Position numbers and translations under genes: made by a program. The notes under the pieces were generated by a model, which saw nothing but the letters and a program-made list of their open reading frames with translations, searched no databases and was not told the origin of the DNA. A stretch of DNA of 64,000 nt from Acidipila sp. (GTDB taxonomy: Bacteria; Acidobacteriota; Terriglobia; Acidiferrales; UBA7541), in assembly GCA_010365215.1 (NCBI GenBank), contig JAAFGT010000007.1, positions 1-64,000 of the forward strand, given 5' to 3'. How positions within the stretch are numbered: the stretch's first letter is position 1; every line of letters begins with the position of its first letter. Shown one piece after another: positions 35,981-43,594 of this stretch.

Positions 35981-36454
35981 TTACCTCGGTGCCAGAATCA
36001 CTTCAGGCGCATGGTCGGCGTGGGCAAGCGGAAGCGGCATGGACTTACGCATTCGCGCCAAGTCTGCCACCGTCGTGCGATTGAGATAGTCCACAAACTG
36101 TTCCCGCACAGCGGCCCACATCGGGTGCAACATGCACTCGCGCGGATTCCCGCAGGGATGGTCTTCCAGAATGCAATCGTTCAATTGCGCGCCATCGATC
36201 GCCTGAACGATCGACAGGAGCCGGATCTGATCGGGCGGCACAGCCAGCTCGTAGCCTCCACCCGCCCCCCGGAGGGAGCGCAGCATGCGGGCCCGGCACA
36301 ACGGCAGAAACACCTTTCCGAGGAACGAGCGGGGAATATTTTCCTGATCGCAAATTTCCTGGCTGTTCGAGAACTTTCCCGGAGGCTGCTCGGCGAGATG
36401 GGCCATGGCCCGAATGGCGTAAGAGCAGGGCTTCGATAAAATGTTGTTTGACAT
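35981..36454 (-). CDS. Rrf2-family transcriptional regulator
   Basis: A 157-residue winged-helix regulator with the Rrf2 start pattern (SKPCSYAIRAMAHLAEQP), helix-turn-helix (SNSQEICDQENIPRSFLGKV) and wing (LRSLRGAGGGYELA). Three Cys in CILEDHPCGNPREC match IscR/NsrR/RsrR-type Fe-S ligation, so it probably senses iron-sulfur status, redox state or nitric oxide. The ATG at 36454 is preferred over the GTG at 36496, which would lie close to the operator. It is first gene of the molybdoenzyme operon, and a 16-bp palindrome ends 18 bp before its start. Confidence 0.92.
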   Translation of the reverse strand: MSNNILSKPCSYAIRAMAHLAEQPPGKFSNSQEICDQENIPRSFLGKVFLPLCRARMLRSLRGAGGGYELAVPPDQIRLLSIVQAIDGAQLNDCILEDHPCGNPRECMLHPMWAAVREQFVDYLNRTTVADLARMRKSMPLPLAHADHAPEVILAPR

Positions 36455-36471
36455 GACTAAGAGAGTTCCAT

Positions 36472-36487
36472 ATCTTGAAGTCAAGAT
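36472..36487. promoter_or_regulatory. Rrf2 operator candidate (perfect 16-bp palindrome)
   Basis: ATCTTGAAGTCAAGAT has perfect 7-bp arms (ATCTTGA/TCAAGAT) around AG. It lies between the divergent Rrf2-molybdoenzyme operon and the PAS-LuxR gene. Its minus-strand TTGACT could itself be a -35 element, so binding would block transcription. AT-rich 7-bp-arm palindromes are usual for Rrf2 proteins. Confidence 0.7.
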
Positions 36488-36558
36488 TCTCCCCACTCTG
36501 AATATTCGGCAATCGTCACTTTGACCTGGCCCCTGGGGCGATTGTCACGGGCTGCCAA

Positions 36559-37212
36559 ATGCTGGAACGAGAGCTCTTTACGCTACTGGAAGGTACCGCC
36601 GACGCCGCTTTCAGCGTGGACGAGCAAGGTTTGGTCCGTTCGTGGAACCGTGCCGCCGAAAAACTCTTTGGCTACTCCGCAACCAAGGTGCTGGACCGCC
36701 CTTGTGCCGCGCTGTTCCAGGGCCGAGGCCCACTGGGCAACACCGTCTGTTCTGAAGACTGCCCGGTACTCGAGTGCGTGCATGCGAAGCGCGAGGTTTC
36801 CGACTACGACTTGGAGGTGAAAGCAAGCAGCGGGCAACGCCTGTGGGTGAATGTGTCCATCCTGGTCTTTTTCGATGGCCGGACGAAAAGGCGACTGGTA
36901 GTGCACCTGGCCCGCGACATCACTCACCGCAGGAAGAAAGAGGAGTTGACTCAAAAGGTTCTCGGCGCTGCCCGTCAACTCGCCGTACTATCCAACGAAC
37001 GCGTGACCTCTGCACCCGTTTCACCCCTGACGGAGCAGGAGCGGCGCGTGCTCGCGCTGCTCGCGGAAGGAAAAAGCGCCGCCGATGTGGCGCGCGCGCT
37101 GCACATCACGCCACGCACTCTGCGCAACCACATCACCAACGCCGGCCGGAAGCTGGGGACCCGCAACCGCCTCGAGACCGTAATCCACGCCAGCCGGCAA
37201 AAACTGATCTGA
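36559..37212 (+). CDS. PAS-domain LuxR-type response regulator
   Basis: A 217-residue regulator: PAS domain (about 5-120; DAAFSVDEQGLVRSWNRAAE, then DYDLEVKASSGQRLWVNVSI) followed by a LuxR helix-turn-helix (about 155-215; PLTEQERRVLALLAEGKSAA, ITPRTLRNHITNAGRKLGT). The PAS loop holds a Cys group at CAAL...TVCSEDCPVLEC, which may bind a metal, haem or Fe-S centre or act as a thiol switch (inference). No receiver or kinase domain is present, so it is a one-component sensor. It is divergent from the Rrf2-molybdoenzyme operon and may regulate it or the downstream genes. Confidence 0.9.
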   Translation: MLERELFTLLEGTADAAFSVDEQGLVRSWNRAAEKLFGYSATKVLDRPCAALFQGRGPLGNTVCSEDCPVLECVHAKREVSDYDLEVKASSGQRLWVNVSILVFFDGRTKRRLVVHLARDITHRRKKEELTQKVLGAARQLAVLSNERVTSAPVSPLTEQERRVLALLAEGKSAADVARALHITPRTLRNHITNAGRKLGTRNRLETVIHASRQKLI

Positions 37213-37352
37213 ATTCCCTTGAGCATCGTCACCTGGCCTCAAGCGGCAACGAAACCACCCGGAATGCCCCCATTTCCAGCGCAGTTTGCGCAACGCAACA
37301 ATGGCGGTATCCTCAAGCGGACTTGAGTGGGCCATGCGCCGAGGTAATCGAG

Positions 37353-37676
37353 ATGAAAACCAAACTACCATCATCTGTACAAAATCTGCGGAAGTCATAC
37401 CCCGCCGTCTGGAAACATTTTGAAAAACTGGGAGAAGCATGTCATGAAGCAGGTCCGCTGGACGAGCGCACGCGGCGCATTGCCAAGGTGGCCATCGCCG
37501 CGGCAGCGCAGACCGAGGGAGGCGTTCATTCTGCGGTACGAAATGCCCGGGCCGCCGGCGTGTCAGCGAGCGAGGTCCGGCACGCGATTCTGCTTACGCT
37601 AACCACCATCGGCTTCCCCCGGGCCATGGCGGCATTGAGTTGGGCCGAGGATGTCTTGCGCCGCCGAGGTCGCTGA
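37353..37676 (+). CDS. Carboxymuconolactone decarboxylase/AhpD-like small protein
   Basis: A 107-residue all-helical protein with the carboxymuconolactone decarboxylase fold pattern: LDERTRRIAKVAIAAAAQTE, GGVHSAVRNARAAGVSASEVRHAILL and TIGFPRAMAAL. The CxxC of AhpD-type peroxidase reductases is absent from the usual place (AQTEGGVHSA), so peroxidase activity is unlikely; the conserved His remains. The start at 37353 has AGG 8 nt upstream; the longer frame to 36774 is antisense-like and overlaps the LuxR gene. It lies between the PAS-LuxR gene and the aldehyde dehydrogenase. Confidence 0.8.
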   Translation: MKTKLPSSVQNLRKSYPAVWKHFEKLGEACHEAGPLDERTRRIAKVAIAAAAQTEGGVHSAVRNARAAGVSASEVRHAILLTLTTIGFPRAMAALSWAEDVLRRRGR

Positions 37677-37754
37677 ATTGCTCGGCACCTCTGCTGCAAA
37701 GCTCGCTTCAAGAGTATGATTTCGGGCGCTGATCCGGTTTCTTGGAGGATAGGT

Positions 37755-39230
37755 ATGAACGTGTTTGCCAGCTTGAACCAGCAATTCATCGGAGGAAAAT
37801 GGCGCGACGGCGCCAGCAAGAAAGTGCTGCGAGACCAGAATCCCTACAACGGTCAAACCATTGCTGAATTCAAGCTGGGCAGCCTGGGCGACCTGGATGA
37901 AGCCTATCGCTCCGCGGCCGCGGCGCAAAAGGTGTGGGCTGAGGTCAACCCTTACGAAAAGCGCGCGACGCTGGAAAAAGCCATCACCTACGTGGAGGAA
38001 AACCAAGGCGCGATCACCGACATCATCATCGACGAGCTGGGCGGAACGCGCCTCAAGGCCTTCTTCGAAATCGGCCTGGTAAAAAATATCATCAAGGAAG
38101 CTTCCACCTATCCGCTGCGCATGACCGGGGAGATCTTGCCATCCACCGTCGATGGAAAAGAAAACCGGCTGTACCGCGTGCCGGTCGGCGTGGTCGGGGT
38201 GATCAGCCCATTTAATTTCCCGCTTTTTCTAAGCATGCGTTCCGTGGCCACGGCGCTGGGCGCGGGCAACGGCGTGGTGCTCAAGCCTCATGACGACACA
38301 CCCATCACCGGCGGCACCCTGGTGGGCAAAATCTTTGAAGCTGCGGGAATTCCCCAGGGCTTGCTGAATGTTATCGTCGCCGACATCGCCGAACTGGGGA
38401 ACGCCTTTGTCGAGCATCCCATTCCCCGGGTTATTTCGTTCACCGGCTCGGAGGCCGTCGGCCGCAAAATCGGCGAATCCGCGGGCCGCTGCCTGAAGAA
38501 AGCCATCCTGGAGCTGGGCGGCAACAGCGCGCTGATCGTTCTCGCCGATGCCGACCTCGAGTACGCCCTGAACGCCGCAGTGTTCAGCCGGTTCACCCAC
38601 CAGGGGCAGATCTGCATGTCGGCCAACCGCATTCTGGTGCATCGCAGTCTGTATCCACAATTCCTGAAGAAGTATGTGGCCCGCGTCTCCGGCCTGAAGG
38701 TCGGCGACCCGCGCGACCCGCAGACCGACATCGGCCCGTTGATCAACAAGACGCAGGCGGAAACGCTCGCGCGGCAGATTCAACAGGGTGTGGCCTCGGG
38801 AGCGCGGGTGGCGTTGCAGGGCAAGGTGGAGGGCAACCTCGCCTCGCCGACGATTTTTGCGGATGTGAAGCCGGAAATGTACGTGGCGCAGAATGAAATG
38901 TTCGGACCGGCGGTGTGCGTGATGGCCTTCGACACCACCGAGGAAGCTATCGAAATCGCCAATCGCAGCGCCTATGGCCTCAGCGGCGCAATCCATACAC
39001 GTGACGTCGAGTTCGGCGCGGAGCTGGCGAAAAGGATCGATTCGGGCGCGGTGCACGTGAACGACGGCACCATCAACGACGACCCGCTGGTGGCTTTCGG
39101 CGGCGAGAAAGCTTCCGGCACTGGCCGGCTCAACGGGCGGTGGGCGCTCGAGGAGTTCACCACGCTCAAGTGGGTCTCCGTGCAGCACAAGCCGCGCCAC
39201 TTTCCCTTCGAGCCGGCGCCCGGCTCGTAG
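37755..39230 (+). CDS. NAD(P)-dependent aldehyde dehydrogenase (benzaldehyde/vanillin type)
   Basis: A 491-residue ALDH that oxidises an aldehyde to the acid. The catalytic Glu is in LELGGNSALIVL (Glu253) and the nucleophilic Cys in HQGQICMSANR (Cys287). VGVVGVISPFNFPLFLSMR and SFTGSEAVGRKIGE mark the Rossmann half. Similarity of these blocks to benzaldehyde/vanillin dehydrogenases is recalled, not computed. The start at 37755 has GGAGG 9 nt upstream; 37716 is less likely. It is convergent with the monooxygenase operon, and an aromatic aldehyde produced by those enzymes would be a logical substrate (inference). Confidence 0.93.
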   Translation: MNVFASLNQQFIGGKWRDGASKKVLRDQNPYNGQTIAEFKLGSLGDLDEAYRSAAAAQKVWAEVNPYEKRATLEKAITYVEENQGAITDIIIDELGGTRLKAFFEIGLVKNIIKEASTYPLRMTGEILPSTVDGKENRLYRVPVGVVGVISPFNFPLFLSMRSVATALGAGNGVVLKPHDDTPITGGTLVGKIFEAAGIPQGLLNVIVADIAELGNAFVEHPIPRVISFTGSEAVGRKIGESAGRCLKKAILELGGNSALIVLADADLEYALNAAVFSRFTHQGQICMSANRILVHRSLYPQFLKKYVARVSGLKVGDPRDPQTDIGPLINKTQAETLARQIQQGVASGARVALQGKVEGNLASPTIFADVKPEMYVAQNEMFGPAVCVMAFDTTEEAIEIANRSAYGLSGAIHTRDVEFGAELAKRIDSGAVHVNDGTINDDPLVAFGGEKASGTGRLNGRWALEEFTTLKWVSVQHKPRHFPFEPAPGS

Positions 39231-39268
39231 CCGCGTTGCACCAAGACGTGCGCGCTGTTTGCGGCGCG

Positions 39269-40618
39269 TCAAACCGCGCGTGAAAAGTTCGCCCGGCCGA
39301 ATTTCTGCTTGATCTGGCCCATGGCCACGTTGGCGCGCCCCAGCATTGCCGACCGTATCCACGGGGAGCCGGTAATCTCTGTGATTTTCTTGCGCGCCGC
39401 TGCCATGTCGTCCACCCACGGGAAAAAACCATTGGGCGTAGAAAAGTTGCCGAAGAAAAAGTCGGCGAACGCCGGCGAGCGCGAAGCGGCCAGCAGCGCC
39501 TCCTTGGCCGGAGGGCGCAGCGGTTCCAGCAGCAGGTTGTTAAAAGTGTAGGCGGCCCTGCCGTGCCCATTCCAGAAAGCTTCGAAATTATCGGTCAGCC
39601 ACTGTTCGTCAAACGGGCGCGCGCCCCGCTCGACAATCCGGTCGGCGTAAAAACTGGCCATGCGCGTGGCATTGTTCGCGCCCTGGCCGCCGATGGGGTC
39701 GAACAACATCGCGGTATCGCCCACCGGCGCCACGAGCCGTCCGGAAGGCAATTTGCCGAAAGCTTTTCGCACCGTCGGAGGAAATTTCCCATTCAGCCAG
39801 GAGAAGGGATCGTTCCCGGCCAGCTCCATATCTTTAATGACATCGAAATCCCACGGCACCAGGTCCTTGACCACTCGTTTCGCGATCTCCACCACCTGCT
39901 CACCGGTTTTTGCTTCTCCGAATGCGTCCATGGGCCCGCCGGGTTTGGCCTCGAAGAGCACGCACCAGGTATGGCCCACCGATTTGTGGTAATAGGGCAC
40001 CCAGAAACACTCGCCGGCGTCGCCGAAAAAGTTGAACTTCACGGGCTGAAACGGGCACCGGCCGAGCCAGCCTCTCACCCCGGTGGCAATGAGCATGGTC
40101 AAGACGCGCTGCGGCTTGTCGTAGACGCTGCGCTCCGGATCGCGGGGGATAACCGCGCTGATGGCGCCTTTTCCCGCCGCGAGATAGGTCAGGTCTGACT
40201 CCCGGGCGATTTTTTCCAGGCCATCCAGGGTCACCTCTTCGATGTGCAGTTCGCCGCCGCGCGAGGTAAATTCCGTGAGCCACTTGCTGTTCTTCAAGCG
40301 CTGGTCCACGGCGTAGCCGCGCCTCTTGAATCTTCCGTGGATTTCCATCAACTCGTTGCCGACCGTGGGGCAGAAGCTCAGATGGACACCGTCTCCCGGC
40401 GGCGCCAGTTCACTCCAACCGCCCAGACCGAGACTTTCCTCGATGTCCACATTCTCGCCGTAGACGTACGCCGTGCCCGTGGGCGTGCTGCGTTCCAGCC
40501 AGTCTTCCGCATTGCGATCCGAGTACACCGCCACGCGATATCCCGCGCGCAGTAATTTATGGGCCAGGATCAATCCTGCTTGGCCGGCACCGACGATGGA
40601 AATCTTGCGCATGGTCAA
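39269..40618 (-). CDS. Styrene/indole monooxygenase-type FAD protein (StyA-like, divergent)
   Basis: A 449-residue group-E flavoprotein monooxygenase relative. The FAD-binding GxGxxG is in ISIVGAGQAGLILAHKLL, and the second FAD site in PVGDTAMLFDPIGGQGANNA, as in StyA. The middle region (FNFFGDAGECFWVPYY) is diverged from the other two copies here, so its substrate may differ. It contains no reductase domain and would need reduced FAD from a partner such as the fused StyB next door. It starts 60 bp after the StyA-StyB fusion gene in the same orientation. ATG at 40612 (MRKISIVG) is an alternative start. Confidence 0.9.
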   Translation of the reverse strand: MTMRKISIVGAGQAGLILAHKLLRAGYRVAVYSDRNAEDWLERSTPTGTAYVYGENVDIEESLGLGGWSELAPPGDGVHLSFCPTVGNELMEIHGRFKRRGYAVDQRLKNSKWLTEFTSRGGELHIEEVTLDGLEKIARESDLTYLAAGKGAISAVIPRDPERSVYDKPQRVLTMLIATGVRGWLGRCPFQPVKFNFFGDAGECFWVPYYHKSVGHTWCVLFEAKPGGPMDAFGEAKTGEQVVEIAKRVVKDLVPWDFDVIKDMELAGNDPFSWLNGKFPPTVRKAFGKLPSGRLVAPVGDTAMLFDPIGGQGANNATRMASFYADRIVERGARPFDEQWLTDNFEAFWNGHGRAAYTFNNLLLEPLRPPAKEALLAASRSPAFADFFFGNFSTPNGFFPWVDDMAAARKKITEITGSPWIRSAMLGRANVAMGQIKQKFGRANFSRAV

Positions 40619-40678
40619 TTCTTCATTCCGATTTCGGTCGCCGGGCGATTTTCTCGCTGCACCGTTCTTGCGCCGCGC

Positions 40679-42409
40679 TCATTCCGCGAGATCCGGATGG
40701 CGGGTGGCCACGCGGTAGCGCCCGGAGTGGAACACCAGGGGTTCCCCGTCAAACCACCGGTACTCTTTCACCTCTCCCAGAAAAATGATGTGGTCGCCGC
40801 CGTCGTACTTCTGTTTCACCGAACAGACGAAATGGGCGATCACCCCGGCCAGCAACGGGCAGCCCTCGCCGGTGTCCGCGCATTCCACGCCGGCAAACTT
40901 GTCGGGCAAAGGCGTGGAAAATTGCCGCGAGAGATGGTGCTGTCCCGCGCCCAGGACATTGATCGCGAAATGCGAGGCGCTCATGAAATCGGCGAAACTG
41001 GGAGCGTTGCGCGCCAGGCTCCACAGCACTAAAGGGGGGTCGAGCGATACCGAGGAAAATGAATTCACGGTGACGCCGACGCGCCGGCCCTCGGCGTTTC
41101 GCGTGGTGATCACCGTGACTCCGGTGGCGAACTGGCCCAGGGCTCTGCGGTAATCGCGCGCCTCGAAACGGCCGGCCGGCGGTTGCGCGGCCTTCTGTAA
41201 AAATGTCGCGGCTGCGGCCGGCTCCATAAACCACGGAAACAGCGCGCGCGGATCGTCAAAGCCGTTGATCACCGCTCGCGCCACGACCTTGCTCTTTCCG
41301 GCTTGCTCGAGAATGTTCAGGACATGTGGCGGAGGGCGCAACATGAGGTTGGTCCACTCGGTCACCCATTTGGCGTAGCCCGACCAGTAGCTGTCGAAGG
41401 CCTGCTCCATCCAGGATTGCCCCGCAGGCCGGGTGCCCTGTTCCAGGATGTACTCCAGGTAGAGCGCGGCGCATTTCGCGGCATTGTTTGATCCCTGGCC
41501 GGTGATGGGATCGTTCAGCACTACGGCATCGCCCATCCCCAGCACTTTTCGACCCGAGGGCAGCGTACCGACGGGCTTACGCACGCCGGGCGCAAGCCGC
41601 CCTGCGAGCACGCCGTTCGGGTCGGTGAGCTCGATCTCGCGGCAGCGCTCCGCTTCCCACGGCAGAAAAGTCTCCAAGATCCAGCGGCTCTTCGCCAAGT
41701 GCTCGGCGGGAGTGCGCACCTCGCTCCAGCAATCCATCGGACCGCCGGGCACGCCTTCGAAAACCATAATTTCGCAGGGTCCGCTGGTGGTCAGGGCTGG
41801 AAAAACAAAATACTCGCCGACGCCGGGGACGGCGCTGAAGCGGACGGCAGCGAAGGGATCGCCCGGACGCATGTTCTTGACGTAGGTGAGTGCCAGGGCG
41901 CGTTGTGGCTGGTCGTAAGGGGAGCGCTGCGGGTCGCGCGGGAATAGCTCGCCGAGCGCACCTTTTCCCGTAGCCACAATCACCAGGTCGTGGCTGCGCG
42001 CGTATTTTTCCAAATCGTCGATTCCCGCTTCTTGCACGCGCAGCTCGCCGCCGCGCTTGGTGAATTCCGCCATCCAGCCGGGAATCTTTACGCGCTGGTC
42101 CACCGACTGCGCATACTGCTCGAGCCGCTCCGCCCAGTGAAACGCTCTGCCGCCGTGCGGGCCCGGCACGGCAAAGCCGATGCCCTCGACTTGGGGACAT
42201 TCGTTCTCCCAGAAATTGATTCCCAGGTCGCGCTCGGTTTGCAGGGCAGCGTCGAACATACATTGGCTGGAGAGAACTCTGCCCTGCCGGACCTCGTCAG
42301 CGGAACGATCGGAGAGAATGGTTACCTCGTAGCCAGCGGCAAGAAGTCCCAGGCCAAGCTGCAGGCCGGACTGTCCCGCGCCGATGATGGCAATGCGTTT
42401 CATGGCCAT
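40679..42409 (-). CDS. styA2B: StyA2B-type fusion: styrene/indole monooxygenase plus flavin reductase
   Basis: A 576-residue natural fusion. Residues 1-~410 are a StyA-type monooxygenase (IAIIGAGQSGLQLGLGLL; GMGDAVVLNDPITGQGSNNA) and ~420-576 a StyB-type flavin reductase (FEARDYRRALGQFATGVTVI, VTVNSFSSVSLDPPLVLWSL, SASHFAINVL). The reductase part supplies FADH2 for epoxidation of styrene- or indole-like substrates. Self-sufficient StyA2B proteins are known from Rhodococcus opacus, where they pair with a separate StyA1; here too a second StyA-like gene follows directly. The upstream SDR is in the same orientation. Two in-frame ATG codons (42409, 42403) fit the start. Confidence 0.93.
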   Translation of the reverse strand: MAMKRIAIIGAGQSGLQLGLGLLAAGYEVTILSDRSADEVRQGRVLSSQCMFDAALQTERDLGINFWENECPQVEGIGFAVPGPHGGRAFHWAERLEQYAQSVDQRVKIPGWMAEFTKRGGELRVQEAGIDDLEKYARSHDLVIVATGKGALGELFPRDPQRSPYDQPQRALALTYVKNMRPGDPFAAVRFSAVPGVGEYFVFPALTTSGPCEIMVFEGVPGGPMDCWSEVRTPAEHLAKSRWILETFLPWEAERCREIELTDPNGVLAGRLAPGVRKPVGTLPSGRKVLGMGDAVVLNDPITGQGSNNAAKCAALYLEYILEQGTRPAGQSWMEQAFDSYWSGYAKWVTEWTNLMLRPPPHVLNILEQAGKSKVVARAVINGFDDPRALFPWFMEPAAAATFLQKAAQPPAGRFEARDYRRALGQFATGVTVITTRNAEGRRVGVTVNSFSSVSLDPPLVLWSLARNAPSFADFMSASHFAINVLGAGQHHLSRQFSTPLPDKFAGVECADTGEGCPLLAGVIAHFVCSVKQKYDGGDHIIFLGEVKEYRWFDGEPLVFHSGRYRVATRHPDLAE

Positions 42410-42483
42410 GTACTTCAGAAATCGTTCACAGCAGAAGGAAACGATTCGAGCGGCCGCGCGAATCTATCTCTTACTCTATCAAT

Positions 42484-43272
42484 TTATTCCATCAACTTGG
42501 CAATGGCCGGCGCGGCCATCTCCGGGCCCATCGCGGAGTAACCACCATCGACCGCGAGATCCGTCCCGGTGATAAAAGAGGCGTGGCTCGAGCAGAGAAA
42601 CAAGACCGCCTGGGCCACCTCATCCGGCTCGCCGACGCGGCCCAACAGGTGAAATGGGCCTCCCACCCGGTTGGTTTTCGCCTTGTCGCCGTGGGTGAGT
42701 TCGTTCATCACGCGGCTCCAGGTCCATCCGGGCGAAACGGAATTGACGCGAATCTTGTCGGGGGCCAGATCCATAGCCTCGTTGCGGGTTAGCTGGAGAA
42801 TCGCGGCTTTCGAGACGGGATAGAGCCAGCGTCCGGTTTGCGCAACCTTGGCGCTGATGCTGCCAAAATTAACCACCGCGCCGCCGCCGCGCTTCACCAT
42901 GTGCGCACGCACCGCTTTCAACATCATCACGCCGCCCACCACGTTGATGTTGTAGCTGTCCAGCCAGTCCTTGCGCGTGGCTTCGATGGCGCCGTCGATG
43001 TACACGCACGCCACGTTCACCAGGAAATCGATGCCTCCAAAAGCAGCAGCAGCGCGGTCGGCGCACGCCGCCACCTGGGCATCATCGCCCAGGTCGGTTT
43101 TTACGAACAGCGCGCCCTGGCCCAGCTCACCGGCGATCGAGGTGCCGCCGGGCTCGTCGATATCGGCTACCACTACGCGCGTGCCCGCGCGATGAAAGGC
43201 GCGCGCCACCTGGGCGCCGATCAGCGTGGCCCCACCGGTGACGATGGCTACCTTGTCCTTGAGTCCCTCCAT
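42484..43272 (-). CDS. Short-chain dehydrogenase/reductase
   Basis: A 262-residue classical SDR. The cofactor motif is TGGATLIGAQVARAFH (TGxxxxxG form, slightly altered), Asp62-type VVVADIDEP suggests NAD preference, and the catalytic YxxxK is in WLYPVSKAAILQL with the Ser in NFGSISAK. The substrate loop and C-terminus (GTDLAVDGGYSAMGPE) are normal. GGGAGGGG precedes the start at 43272, shorter than the open frame to 43326. It heads the SDR-StyA2B-StyA operon and could oxidise a hydroxylated product or handle the epoxide-derived alcohol (inference). Confidence 0.92.
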   Translation of the reverse strand: MEGLKDKVAIVTGGATLIGAQVARAFHRAGTRVVVADIDEPGGTSIAGELGQGALFVKTDLGDDAQVAACADRAAAAFGGIDFLVNVACVYIDGAIEATRKDWLDSYNINVVGGVMMLKAVRAHMVKRGGGAVVNFGSISAKVAQTGRWLYPVSKAAILQLTRNEAMDLAPDKIRVNSVSPGWTWSRVMNELTHGDKAKTNRVGGPFHLLGRVGEPDEVAQAVLFLCSSHASFITGTDLAVDGGYSAMGPEMAAPAIAKLME

Positions 43273-43594
43273 GCTGCCCCTCCCTGCTCGATTCCCGGCG
43301 CGCCCACTCGCTGTGCCGTGTGTCATCGAGGCCCGCGCGCGATAAATTTTATTTTCAGCGCCGGCGCCTCTGGCTGACCCTGGGCGGGAGCAAAACTATC
43401 ACGCGGTCTTGTGCCTCACAACCCGGAACTTGGCGCTGCGGGACTCGCGTATCCGGCGCCACTAATTCCGGCAGTGCACGCTCAGTATTTGTCTCAACAT
43501 TGCTTGACTTCGTCGCCGCCCGGTTGATAATGCAACTGACTCGCCGTAACCGCTCAATCCAGATGGCCGCTCAAATCCGCGGGGGGGAGGAAGA
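43273..43594. promoter_or_regulatory. Divergent promoter region of the aromatic/nitrile island
   Basis: This 322-bp gap separates the divergent SDR-StyA2B-StyA and StyA-nitrilase arms. The clearest element is TTGACT (43504-43509) with a 16-bp spacer and GATAAT (43526-43531) directed at the plus-strand StyA-like gene; its ribosome-binding site GGGGGAGG is just before 43595. I saw no convincing operator palindrome and no regulator gene immediately here. Confidence 0.5.
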
